Source: Thermoplasmata archaeon
Lineage (GTDB): Archaea; Thermoplasmatota; Thermoplasmata; Thermoplasmatales; Thermoplasmataceae
Assembly: GCA_021792045.1 (NCBI GenBank)
Contig: JAJYVJ010000030.1
Location: 1 to 15,719, forward strand
Reading direction: 5' to 3'
Length of the DNA: 15,719 bases
Every line of letters begins with the position of its first letter. Positions within the stretch are counted from its first letter, which is position 1. Shown piece by piece: positions 8,831 to 15,415 of the stretch. Made by a program: the position numbers and the translations under genes. The notes under the pieces are model-generated. The model saw only the letters and a list, made by a program, of their open reading frames with translations. It was not told the origin of the DNA and made no database searches.

Positions 8831-10040
8831 AGTAAAGGCTTTAGAGGTATCCATTATATCTATAGTGATGGTAGTGTTGGCCTTTAGTGGGATATCTCAC
8901 GGAATGTTGAATGATTCTGCGAGCACCAGTAACAGTCAGGCGTTAAGCGTATCTAATCGCTCAGTTAAGGTATCTTATCCATTTGGAATGCCAACGAGTC
9001 AAAAGATCTTGCTTAATAACCTCTTAAAAACTGATTATTATAACACAGGGCGATTCATTATTTCTAATGATTTTGATCGGTTACAGTACAAAGCGGACTT
9101 AAGTGCAACTGATTGGTATATTTCAAACTATTATCTCATCCCTCCCCAGCATAGGGGATTGACGAAATCTAATGTTTCAATAATCTTGGGTATGTGGGAA
9201 CATGATGACAAAAACGCTAAGAAATACATTGATTCTATAGAGGAATACGAAATGAATCAGCATTTGTCAACTGCCTATCATATAAATCAGCAGTATGTCG
9301 TGGAACACCATGAAGGTACACTTCTTTCAAACGAAACAATTGCATACCATGGTCAGAAAGCATTCCTGCTTAGGTACAGATACTCGAAGGATAATGAGAC
9401 TGTTGTTTACACTATGTTTGAACACAACGGGAAACTTAGACTTATTGATCCCACTATTCGTTTAAATGAATTTACAATCTATTGGGGGTGGTTAGGTCTT
9501 ATACAAGGTCCGAGTTATAACATCTATCTGGACTTTTACAATTATAATAACGCTGTAAATTTCAAAAATTTTGTAAGCCTATATACAACTATGCTTTCTA
9601 TTGCTCAATTTGTTATGGATGCTGCTGCTTGGGCAGCTATACTGTACTTGACTGGAGGCACTGGTTCTATCTTACTTGGAGTACTTTTTAAAATAGCGCA
9701 TACAATTTCAGGAGCGCTAGGAACAACCGCGCCTTGGAAGATATATGGTCGGTCTAACACACTCTTCAAGAACGAATGGGGGACAGCTCAAGATTTCAGG
9801 CTGGTGTTCACGGCAAATATATGGGAATCTGGTCTTCTGCCAGAATATGGAATCTGGGGAAGGATCAATCCCGGTAATTCGTTGTATCAAGTATTTCGAT
9901 CATTCCAGTACCTAACGTCTGAAGAGTCCAGCGTTTATGCACAATCGGTGTATTATGCCTTGACCAACGTCTTTGGAACCAACCAATACAACTATATCAA
10001 TCCGCCGTCAAACTGGGAGAACTGGATTGGTGATTATTAA
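8820..10040 (+). CDS. Secreted or anchored protein with a Gly/Ala-rich hydrophobic segment, unknown family
   Basis: 406 residues from the ATG at 8820, which lies on the predicted transcript start; the in-frame TTG at 8811 would lie upstream of it. MNKK plus a hydrophobic core (residues 9-25) forms a signal peptide or anchor, followed by a Ser/Asn-rich linker. Residues 48-58 (SVKVSYPFGMP) match residues 39-49 (SVQIPYPSGLP) of the preceding frameshifted protein; after that the two diverge. The middle (60-220) is charged and aromatic, with NET and NVS glycosylation-like sites. Residues 252-303 form a long hydrophobic Gly/Ala/Thr-rich stretch (AAAWAAILYLTGGTGSILLG) that could insert in a membrane. 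The C-terminus is rich in Trp, Tyr and Asn. I do not recognise a family. The membrane protein starting 18 bases downstream is probably co-transcribed. Bacteriocin-like, adhesin or enzyme roles are all possible; none is shown. Confidence 0.85.
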   Translation: MNKKVKALEVSIISIVMVVLAFSGISHGMLNDSASTSNSQALSVSNRSVKVSYPFGMPTSQKILLNNLLKTDYYNTGRFIISNDFDRLQYKADLSATDWYISNYYLIPPQHRGLTKSNVSIILGMWEHDDKNAKKYIDSIEEYEMNQHLSTAYHINQQYVVEHHEGTLLSNETIAYHGQKAFLLRYRYSKDNETVVYTMFEHNGKLRLIDPTIRLNEFTIYWGWLGLIQGPSYNIYLDFYNYNNAVNFKNFVSLYTTMLSIAQFVMDAAAWAAILYLTGGTGSILLGVLFKIAHTISGALGTTAPWKIYGRSNTLFKNEWGTAQDFRLVFTANIWESGLLPEYGIWGRINPGNSLYQVFRSFQYLTSEESSVYAQSVYYALTNVFGTNQYNYINPPSNWENWIGDY

Positions 10041-10058
10041 TGAGTTTGCCTGTTAGAG

Positions 10059-10484
10059 GTGATAGATATTATTACTAGAGATCCAGGATTTTGGATTTTC
10101 TTTATTATACTTGATGTCATTTGGTTTATTTACACTATAAAAACGTTGAAATTCTTGAATCACGAACAGTATGCAAACAAAACAGTAATAATCATCGACA
10201 GATTCATTTTACTGCTTGATATATTTTACCCTGCCCTATTATTTTTAATTACATATATTCAAGGGTATTCAAATTTATATTACAACATCGTTTTAGTAAC
10301 CATAATATTTTGGTGGATATTAAACCTGATTATCGAGCCTGAATTATTCAGAAGATATATAAGATCTCAATACAAGGTATCCCTAAAGGAATCCATTGGC
10401 CTAACATATACATACAAACGGCTTCATATACGCGAAATTATTCAAGAACGTTCTCGGAAGGCGTCTCCCTTGAGAAAGGGATGA
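10059..10484 (+). CDS. Small three-helix membrane protein
   Basis: 141 residues, no family recognised. Predicted helices lie at about residues 9-31 (FWIFFIILDVIWFIYTI), 43-68 and 73-93. A basic C-terminal tail (RRYIRSQYK, RKASPLRKG) should stay in the cytoplasm. The annotated start is GTG at 10059, but a near-perfect Shine-Dalgarno GAGGTGAT (10056-10063) overlaps that codon, so the true start is uncertain. The reading frame opens only after a TGA at 10041. It lies 18 bases behind the secreted-protein gene without a promoter between them, so the two are likely one transcript. Repeat copy C begins at its stop codon (TGA 10482-10484). Position next to a secreted, possibly membrane-active protein makes an immunity, export or anchoring role conceivable, but this is inference only. 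Confidence 0.78.
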   Translation: MIDIITRDPGFWIFFIILDVIWFIYTIKTLKFLNHEQYANKTVIIIDRFILLLDIFYPALLFLITYIQGYSNLYYNIVLVTIIFWWILNLIIEPELFRRYIRSQYKVSLKESIGLTYTYKRLHIREIIQERSRKASPLRKG

Positions 10485-10577
10485 ATGTACCCTTTTGTGC
10501 GTTTTTATTTTTTACATTTTTAGTTTGCAATTGATCGAACCACAATATATATATGATAGTATTTTATATTAATTATG
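10482..10577 (+). repeat. Terminator-promoter repeat, copy C (partial)
   Basis: This copy shares TGAATG, then ACCCTTTTGTGCGTTTTTATTTTTTACATTTTTAGTTTG, and CCACA with (AT)5 with copies A and B. It lacks the processing-stem strand, has a different stretch (CAATTGATCGAA) in place of TAGCAGCC-TAG, and diverges after the TATA. It starts on the stop codon of the upstream membrane gene and ends at the ATG of the next, 30 bases after the start of the AT run. Confidence 0.85.
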
Positions 10578-10925
10578 GATATGATAGATCGACTAGATCG
10601 TAAAACACCAACAAGACAAGATCCTGTAAGGATCATCTCCTTCGTCACTCTAGCTATGATCCTTGTGATTACTGTTTATTCATCTATTGCCACCGATTAC
10701 AATACGACCATACCGTACAGTATTATTGACCAAGCTATCCTTTTGTTTCTGGCTTCGTTATTGGTCATTATCCCAGTAAGCCTAGTTTATGGTAAACATA
10801 TTAATCCAGCCTTTAGTGTAATCATTCTTGTTGTCTCCTTTATTTTGATTTATATCTTTTTCGACGTTACCGGTTTCTTTTTCTTCCCGTTTTTGTTCAA
10901 CGTTGCCCTATCATTTGTAAGATAG
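10575..10925 (+). CDS. Small multi-helix membrane protein, probably truncated by an amber codon
   Basis: 116 residues. A charged N-terminus (MDMIDRLDRKTPTRQDP) precedes predicted helices at about 18-40, 48-72 and 78-97, and a Phe-rich fourth segment (98-115) follows. No family recognised. The ATG at 10575 sits about 26 bases after the centre of the copy C TATA, so the mRNA is probably leaderless. The frame ends at TAG (10923-10925) but stays open for 58 more codons to TAA (11100-11102). That extension is rich in Tyr, Phe and Trp like the rest of the protein, suggesting that the intact gene was longer. Size and topology resemble the other membrane protein of this block, and the extension has a weakly similar basic/aromatic segment (IHWKYSL versus IRSQYKVSL). 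Homology is not proven. Confidence 0.7.
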   Translation: MDMIDRLDRKTPTRQDPVRIISFVTLAMILVITVYSSIATDYNTTIPYSIIDQAILLFLASLLVIIPVSLVYGKHINPAFSVIILVVSFILIYIFFDVTGFFFFPFLFNVALSFVR

Positions 10926-11102
10926 CTCCATACTTACGACCTAAGTTACTACAACGTGTATTTTTACCGATTCCTCATAAAGCTTGTACTGACTGATGAA
11001 TTTATCTGGGGTATAGTCTTTAGATCGCTCATTCACTGGAAATACTCATTGCATGTTGCGTCCTTTTACCAAAGACCGAGCAAGTATGTTTGTGATTTTT
11101 AA
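10926..11102 (+). pseudogene. In-frame continuation of the membrane protein beyond an amber stop
   Basis: 58 sense codons follow the TAG at 10923 without another stop, ending at TAA 11100. The peptide (LHTYDLSYYNVYFYRF..., later FIWGIVFRSLIHWKYSL and QRPSKYVCDF) contains a hydrophobic core and a basic/aromatic end, like the C-terminal part of a small membrane protein. It has no start codon or promoter of its own. The best reading is a nonsense-truncated C-terminus; readthrough is possible but unsupported. Confidence 0.5.
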
Positions 11103-11343
11103 TGACAAAATGAATTGCTAAAAATTTAATTCAGCAGGGAGAATATTCAATAAAGGACCGCATGACATCCACGATTTGAAATCTAATAAGGTACCCGATA
11201 GGAATGGAGAGAGGGGAGGTCGAGCAAGATCTCCGAATCAAGTGAAATGATTACAGCCAATGAAGCAGGGATCTTATAAATTTATTCATGGCGCAGCATC
11301 AGGAAGATCCCCTACTTTTACAGTAGGCTTATAATAACACGGT
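11103..11343. other. Intergenic stretch without recognised gene
   Basis: I find no convincing coding frame, tRNA or repeat copy here. Present are an AT element CTTATAAATTT (11273-11283), usable as a TATA in either direction but with no gene at the right distance. A small hairpin CCTAC/GTAGG (11311-11327) lies just behind the stop codon of the minus-strand Mrp gene and might help end that transcript. Confidence 0.4.
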
Positions 11344-12231
11344 CTACTTGACCGAAGGAGCGGTATCTACAGATTGAACGACCTTATCAGCGATGTCCGT
11401 GAATATGGAGGATACAGTGTCATTCAGTGATGCACTAGGAACGCCACTGTCTGTGCCCTCGACTATTTCCATTGAAAACGGTATCCTACCAAGGAACGGA
11501 ACGTTGTATTTTTTTGCTGCTTCTTCTCCGCCCCCTTTCTTGAATATATAGGTAGTCTCTCCACAGTGCGGGCACACAAAGCCGCTCATGTTTTCAACGA
11601 TACCAAGGACTTTCATCTCAACCTTTTTGCAGAAATCTATGGCTTTCCTGGCATCAAGGAGAGCAACGTCCTGTGGTGTAACCACAATTACAACCCCATC
11701 AACCTTTGGCACGAGCTGAGATATAGAGAGTGGCTCATCCCCTGTGCCTGGGGGCATGTCAAGAACCATATAGTCGTAACCCTCCCACTGGACCTCCTCG
11801 AGAAATTGTTGTATGGCCTTATGTCTGAGGGCCCCCCTCCATATGATAGCTGTGTCGTCGCTTGGAAGCATAAAGCCCATGGATATGACATCAACACCGA
11901 ATGGAGTCTTGACCGGAAGAATCTGGGTGCCTTTTACCTCTACATCTTTCCCGGAGACACCGAGAAGCATGGGATCATCCGGGCCATTGATGTCCACATC
12001 AATTAATCCGACCTTGAATTTCTTGGCAAGGGCAACCGCCAGATTAACCGAAACTGTAGATTTCCCTACCCCTCCTTTTCCACTCATTACCATAATCGTG
12101 TGTTTCACTCCGACGTACTTTGTAGACTTCGGTGGTGGTCCAATTACAGGGGTAGGCGGCGGTGTATTCATTTTAATAGTTCCTGTTGGCATGCTTATGA
12201 CATTGCAAGAGGCTATTTTATCCTTAACCAC
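11344..12231 (-). CDS. Mrp/ApbC (NBP35-like) P-loop ATPase, Fe-S cluster carrier
   Basis: Cytosolic scaffold/carrier that binds a bridging [4Fe-4S] cluster as a dimer and delivers it to apoproteins. 295 residues from GTG 12231. It has the deviant Walker A SGKGGVGKST at residues 50-59, Switch I-like DVDINGPDDP (78-87), the Walker B/switch region VLDMPPGTGDEPLS (156-169), and VENMSGFVCPHCGE with the cluster-binding pair C220-x2-C223. All match the MinD/Mrp family, and the CPxC pair separates it from MinD. The N-terminal 40 residues are Pro-rich and lack the bacterial DUF59 domain, as in most archaeal members. The start is uncertain: GTG 12231 fits a TATA about 31 bases upstream, but ATG at 12192 (residue 14) and ATG at 12171 (residue 21) also lie before the domain. 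It is divergent from the alcohol dehydrogenase gene. A relation to the ferredoxin as a client is plausible but not shown. Confidence 0.93.
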   Translation of the reverse strand: MVKDKIASCNVISMPTGTIKMNTPPPTPVIGPPPKSTKYVGVKHTIMVMSGKGGVGKSTVSVNLAVALAKKFKVGLIDVDINGPDDPMLLGVSGKDVEVKGTQILPVKTPFGVDVISMGFMLPSDDTAIIWRGALRHKAIQQFLEEVQWEGYDYMVLDMPPGTGDEPLSISQLVPKVDGVVIVVTPQDVALLDARKAIDFCKKVEMKVLGIVENMSGFVCPHCGETTYIFKKGGGEEAAKKYNVPFLGRIPFSMEIVEGTDSGVPSASLNDTVSSIFTDIADKVVQSVDTAPSVK

Positions 12232-12258
12232 AAGAAAGAAGAAGAAAACATAGAACTG

Positions 12259-12266
12259 TTAATTAA
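12259..12266. promoter_or_regulatory. Palindromic TATA element between divergent mrp and adh genes
   Basis: TTAATTAA reads the same on both strands. Its centre lies 24 bases from the ATG of the dehydrogenase gene (plus strand) and about 31 bases from the GTG of the Mrp gene (minus strand). It could therefore serve as the TATA box in both directions, giving leaderless or very short-leader messages. This is deduced from spacing only. Confidence 0.45.
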
Positions 12267-12285
12267 GATTGTGAAATTTGAAAGC

Positions 12286-13257
12286 ATGAAAGCGATGTTG
12301 CTAGAGAGACCAGAAAAAATAGAGAAGAAGCCGCTGAAATATTCAGATTATAAAGATCCGGAAATAGGAGAAGGCAAAGTTATTGTGAAGGTGCTGGCCA
12401 ATGGAGTATGCCATAGTGATCTGCACATAATTGAAGGCGATTTCCAATTGCTTGGAGATTTGTTTCCTATGATACCAGGACATGAGATTGTGGGAGAAGT
12501 CGTTGAATCAAAGAGTAATTTAGGCCTGGGAGACAGGGTCGGTATAGGCTGGTTTTATTCGGCATGCGGCACTTGCGACCAGTGTGTTTCAGGGCACGAA
12601 AATTTATGTCCAAACGCGCTGGTGTCTGGTATCAACGTTAAGGGCGGCTACGCCGAATATGCAGTACTCGATGCTGCCTATGTTTCTCCAATTCCGGATG
12701 GAGTTAAGAGTTCTGAAGCCGCGCCATTGTTCTGCGCAGGCATAACTGCTTATTCTGCCGTCAAAAGGATTAGTCCGTCGATAGGAGATAGGATTGCGGT
12801 ATTTGGGATCGGAGGCATTGCATTCTATGCAATACAGATGATAGAAGCTACTGGTGTACACGCTGTGGCAATAACTAAAAGGCACAGGGAAGTGGCCGAA
12901 AAGGCTGGGGCCAGCGAGATTACAGATCGACCCGAAGGCAAATATGATGGATCTATCGTTTTTGCACCAAACAGCTCGCTGGTAAAGGATGCTGTATCCT
13001 CGGTGAAGAGTGGGAAGACTGTAGTCATTCCTGCGGTAATGGATAAAATAGATGTTCCGTTTGGAGACTTTATGTGGGAAAAGAACATAACAAGCGTTGC
13101 AAGCGGATTGAGAAAGGAAACCAGAGCCGTTCTTAAGATGGCATCTGAACACAATCTTCAATCCATGATCCAGGAAAGAAAACTCAGTGAGGCAAACGAG
13201 GTACTGGCCGACCTAAAGAATGGTAAAATTATGGGAAGAGCCGTATTAATTCCATGA
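12286..13257 (+). CDS. Zinc-dependent alcohol dehydrogenase (MDR family)
   Basis: NAD(P)-dependent oxidation/reduction of alcohols and aldehydes; cytosolic. 323 residues, slightly short for the family (about 340). Catalytic zinc ligands are visible: C42 (NGVCHSD), H65-E66 (PGHEIVG) and C150 (APLFCAGIT). The structural zinc lobe has C94, C97, C100 and C108. GGYAEY precedes the coenzyme domain. The Rossmann loop is GIGGIAFYA at 174-182, where the usual Gly-His after GxGGx is replaced by Ala-Phe. Basic residues after the second strand (TKRHRE) hint at NADP preference, which is a guess. ATG 12286 gives the typical MKAMLL start; an in-frame GTG at 12271 lies between the promoter and the predicted transcript start. 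It ends 89 bases before the stop of a convergent gene. Substrate unknown. Confidence 0.93.
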   Translation: MKAMLLERPEKIEKKPLKYSDYKDPEIGEGKVIVKVLANGVCHSDLHIIEGDFQLLGDLFPMIPGHEIVGEVVESKSNLGLGDRVGIGWFYSACGTCDQCVSGHENLCPNALVSGINVKGGYAEYAVLDAAYVSPIPDGVKSSEAAPLFCAGITAYSAVKRISPSIGDRIAVFGIGGIAFYAIQMIEATGVHAVAITKRHREVAEKAGASEITDRPEGKYDGSIVFAPNSSLVKDAVSSVKSGKTVVIPAVMDKIDVPFGDFMWEKNITSVASGLRKETRAVLKMASEHNLQSMIQERKLSEANEVLADLKNGKIMGRAVLIP

Positions 13258-13346
13258 AGTATTTCTAACTGGATCGTTACCTTACACAAATTCTAGAAAG
13301 AGTAAATCACTGGAGAACATGAGAAATAAAGAAGCCAATCAGCTAA

Positions 13347-13721
13347 TCATATATATTGCCATATCGGATCTTGCCAGAGATCGTATTCTTCTTCAACCTC
13401 CTTTATAGGGTGCTTCACTGTATCTTTTTCCTTTAGAAGCTTGTTATATTTGTTAATGAGTTCATCTGCCCCTTGTTTAGCCAAACCATCAAAGTATTCC
13501 TTGATCGTCTTCATATTATGAGGGTGAAGTTTATTTACACTTTTCCCGGCAAAAAGAATCCTGTAAAACTTGTGTTCCCCCAGTCTTACATGAAAAATTC
13601 TATAATCCATTTCTATCCTGTCTTTCAGGTCATACGTGGTAATGGCGGCAAGTGCTTCAACAATTCTTATATCCTCATTTTCAGACTGTAACTGAAAATC
13701 TATCTCAAGTCCCTTTTCCAT
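13347..13721 (-). CDS. Uncharacterised soluble protein
   Basis: 124 residues, no family recognised. The N-terminal half looks like a small alpha/beta domain (IRIVEALAAITTYDLKDRIEMDYRI, then HVRLGEHKFYRILFAGK). The C-terminal half is highly charged and helical (about residues 66-110), possibly a short coiled coil, ending in EEEYDLWQDPIWQYI. It has no Cys, no signal peptide and no membrane segment, so a cytosolic role is expected. The ATG at 13721 lies about 26 bases after the centre of a TATA box, which supports both the gene and a leaderless start. It stands alone: convergent with the alcohol dehydrogenase and divergent from the ammonium transporter 368 bases away. Codon use and composition look like ordinary chromosomal genes here. 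Confidence 0.75.
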   Translation of the reverse strand: MEKGLEIDFQLQSENEDIRIVEALAAITTYDLKDRIEMDYRIFHVRLGEHKFYRILFAGKSVNKLHPHNMKTIKEYFDGLAKQGADELINKYNKLLKEKDTVKHPIKEVEEEYDLWQDPIWQYI

Positions 13722-13742
13722 AAAAGAATGAGCTTAAGATCC

Positions 13743-13750
13743 TATTTAAA
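13743..13750 (-). promoter_or_regulatory. TATA box for the uncharacterised minus-strand gene
   Basis: TTTAAATA on the minus strand, followed after the expected distance (about 26 bases from its centre) by the ATG at 13721. This is one of the cleanest leaderless arrangements in the window. Confidence 0.55.
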
Positions 13751-14052
13751 GGATGAGTTTTTTAATTCCGAGTTGAGCAAAATGTAAGGAGTTTTAGACC
13801 AAAATTTTCCATTTTAATCTTTTCTTTTGCAGTATTAATATGCATCGATATGAATTGATCGTTTCTCGTGCCCAGGGGATTTGCATGACATAACGAATTA
13901 AATTGAAATGGGGAGTACTCAAATCAATTCTTGACTTCACGCCTTCATTACTACCTAATATGTTAAAGGAATATATCGACAGAATGACGAATATATGATA
14001 ATGACACGTGTTAATCATCGTCAATATGCCGATTTTTGTTCTTTTTTAACAT
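13751..14052. other. Intergenic region upstream of the ammonium transporter
   Basis: No convincing gene in about 300 bases. The only sizeable open frame (minus strand, 13794-14024, 76 codons) has no promoter or family resemblance. A palindrome ACACGTGT at 14004-14011, with partly symmetric flanks (GATAATG on the left, TTAATCATC on the right), lies about 45 bases before the transporter TATA box and could be an operator. Confidence 0.35.
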
Positions 14053-14062
14053 CATTTAAAAT
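14053..14062 (+). promoter_or_regulatory. TATA box for the ammonium transporter gene
   Basis: CATTTAAAAT; its centre is about 32 bases from the ATG at 14090, giving a leader of roughly 6 bases. Confidence 0.5.
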
Positions 14063-14089
14063 ACAGTCTAAGGATATCATCCAGTTAAA

Positions 14090-15415
14090 ATGATCAATCT
14101 TCTCAACAACTTTTGGGTACTTTTTGCGTCCCTGTTCATATTCTTAATGACTGTCGCAGTAGGCTTTCTTGAAATCGGGGAACTCGGATTAAAAATGAAG
14201 AGGAGTCTCTACAAGTCACTTCTAATAACTGGAATATCGTTCATTGTCATGGCCATAATAGGTTTCAATACAGCATTCGCTCCAACAATCGGGGGAATAA
14301 TAGGGAATCCTTTTTACAAACCTGGTTTTTTTCTGGGATCGTTGGGGTCTCCCGCAACAATGTTTTCTGCGACTTGGTGGTCAACGTCCTCAAAGTATTT
14401 CGGTGCCGGTCTATGGACCGTATCTTATTTTATGCTTGAAGCAACATCGGCTTCGGTTACATTAGCTCTTGTTTCTGTTGTGCTTCTTCGTAAGGTAAAA
14501 ATGGCTGCCTTCGTAACATTTTCAGTTGTATATTTTGTACTGATATTCAACCTTCCGGCGGCATGGATCTGGAATCCGACAGGATGGCTTTACCTGCTGG
14601 GTATGAGAGATTTCGCCGGAGGGCTAGTCGTGCATGGGGCTGCAGGTATAGCAGGTCTTGCAATACTGGTCAGGATATGGCAGGAAGAAAAGTGGAAAGG
14701 TATGAAGGAAAGTCCCAGGGAGTCTTTCATGCTAAATCACGGATTCTTGACTCTGGCTATTCTTCTTCTCATAATCGGATGGGTAGGTTTTGATCCGGGC
14801 AACACACTTGCATTCAATTTTGACACACTTATAGTGGTTTCTGTTGTTCTTATCTCAGGATTTACAGGAATGGTTTCTGTATTGGCAACCAGTTATATTT
14901 TGAGGAAAGACACAGGAGGAATACTCAACGCGGTAAATGGGATAATAATGGGACTCATAGTTATCACACCCCTTGCAGGTTTTGTTAGTCCATTGAGTGC
15001 GTTTATACTTGGGATTTTAAGTGGGCCCTTATATGTATTTGCGGACATATTCTTCTCCAGTAGAAAGTGGTTAAGCGACCCAGTCGGACTCCTTTCATCA
15101 CATATGACTGGGGGTATATTTGGAATCGTAATGATTCCATTCTTCACACAGCACAGTTACGCCGTGTTCTCTGGAAACTCTATCCTCCCGAACGGTTTTA
15201 TTTTTGGAGGAGGTGTTGCCGCGCTCAGAACGCTGGGGATCGAGGTTCTGGGAATCGTGGTCGTGGTCGCTTTCGTGTTCACCATCTCTTATCTTACTAT
15301 GTCCATAATCAGCAAAGCAATGCACGGAATTTTAGATAGTTCCGAATATTCTGGCACAGCCAAGAAAGTTTATGCGGTAAGCTCATCGAAAGCTCAATTG
15401 GACAAATTGCACTAA
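14090..15415 (+). CDS. amt: Divergent ammonium transporter (Amt/MEP/Rh family)
   Basis: Integral membrane channel/transporter for ammonium. 441 residues with about eleven hydrophobic segments, the usual Amt length. Family marks: RDFAGGLVVHGAAGIAGL at 173-190, with D174 and pore His H182; WIW at 159-161, placing W161 where AmtB has W148; GWVGFDPGNTLAFN at 230-243; and SSHMTGGIFG at 336-345, with the second pore His H338. Aligned from memory with E. coli AmtB, the twin His, the Asp (D160) and one Phe gate (F215 = F234) are kept. The outer Phe gate F107 appears as A118, and the ammonium-recruiting Ser219 as N238. A cytoplasmic tail of about 30 residues follows the last helix. Archaeal amt genes often pair with a glnB/glnK gene; none is seen in the 304 bases downstream. 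The protein is clearly Amt-related; substrate specificity is less sure. Confidence 0.88.
   Translation: MINLLNNFWVLFASLFIFLMTVAVGFLEIGELGLKMKRSLYKSLLITGISFIVMAIIGFNTAFAPTIGGIIGNPFYKPGFFLGSLGSPATMFSATWWSTSSKYFGAGLWTVSYFMLEATSASVTLALVSVVLLRKVKMAAFVTFSVVYFVLIFNLPAAWIWNPTGWLYLLGMRDFAGGLVVHGAAGIAGLAILVRIWQEEKWKGMKESPRESFMLNHGFLTLAILLLIIGWVGFDPGNTLAFNFDTLIVVSVVLISGFTGMVSVLATSYILRKDTGGILNAVNGIIMGLIVITPLAGFVSPLSAFILGILSGPLYVFADIFFSSRKWLSDPVGLLSSHMTGGIFGIVMIPFFTQHSYAVFSGNSILPNGFIFGGGVAALRTLGIEVLGIVVVVAFVFTISYLTMSIISKAMHGILDSSEYSGTAKKVYAVSSSKAQLDKLH

Noticed and set aside
10926..11343. Possible tRNA, CRISPR or box C/D RNA
   Set aside because: No GTTCRA-type T-arm, repeated spacer pattern or paired C and D boxes could be found.
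12100..12285. Long N-terminal extension of the alcohol dehydrogenase frame
   Set aside because: The extra 62 codons overlap the Mrp gene on the other strand, lie upstream of the TATA box, and the family begins at MKAM (12286).
13794..14024. 76-codon minus-strand frame between the unknown gene and amt
   Set aside because: No promoter, no family resemblance, unusual composition; probably chance in AT-rich DNA.
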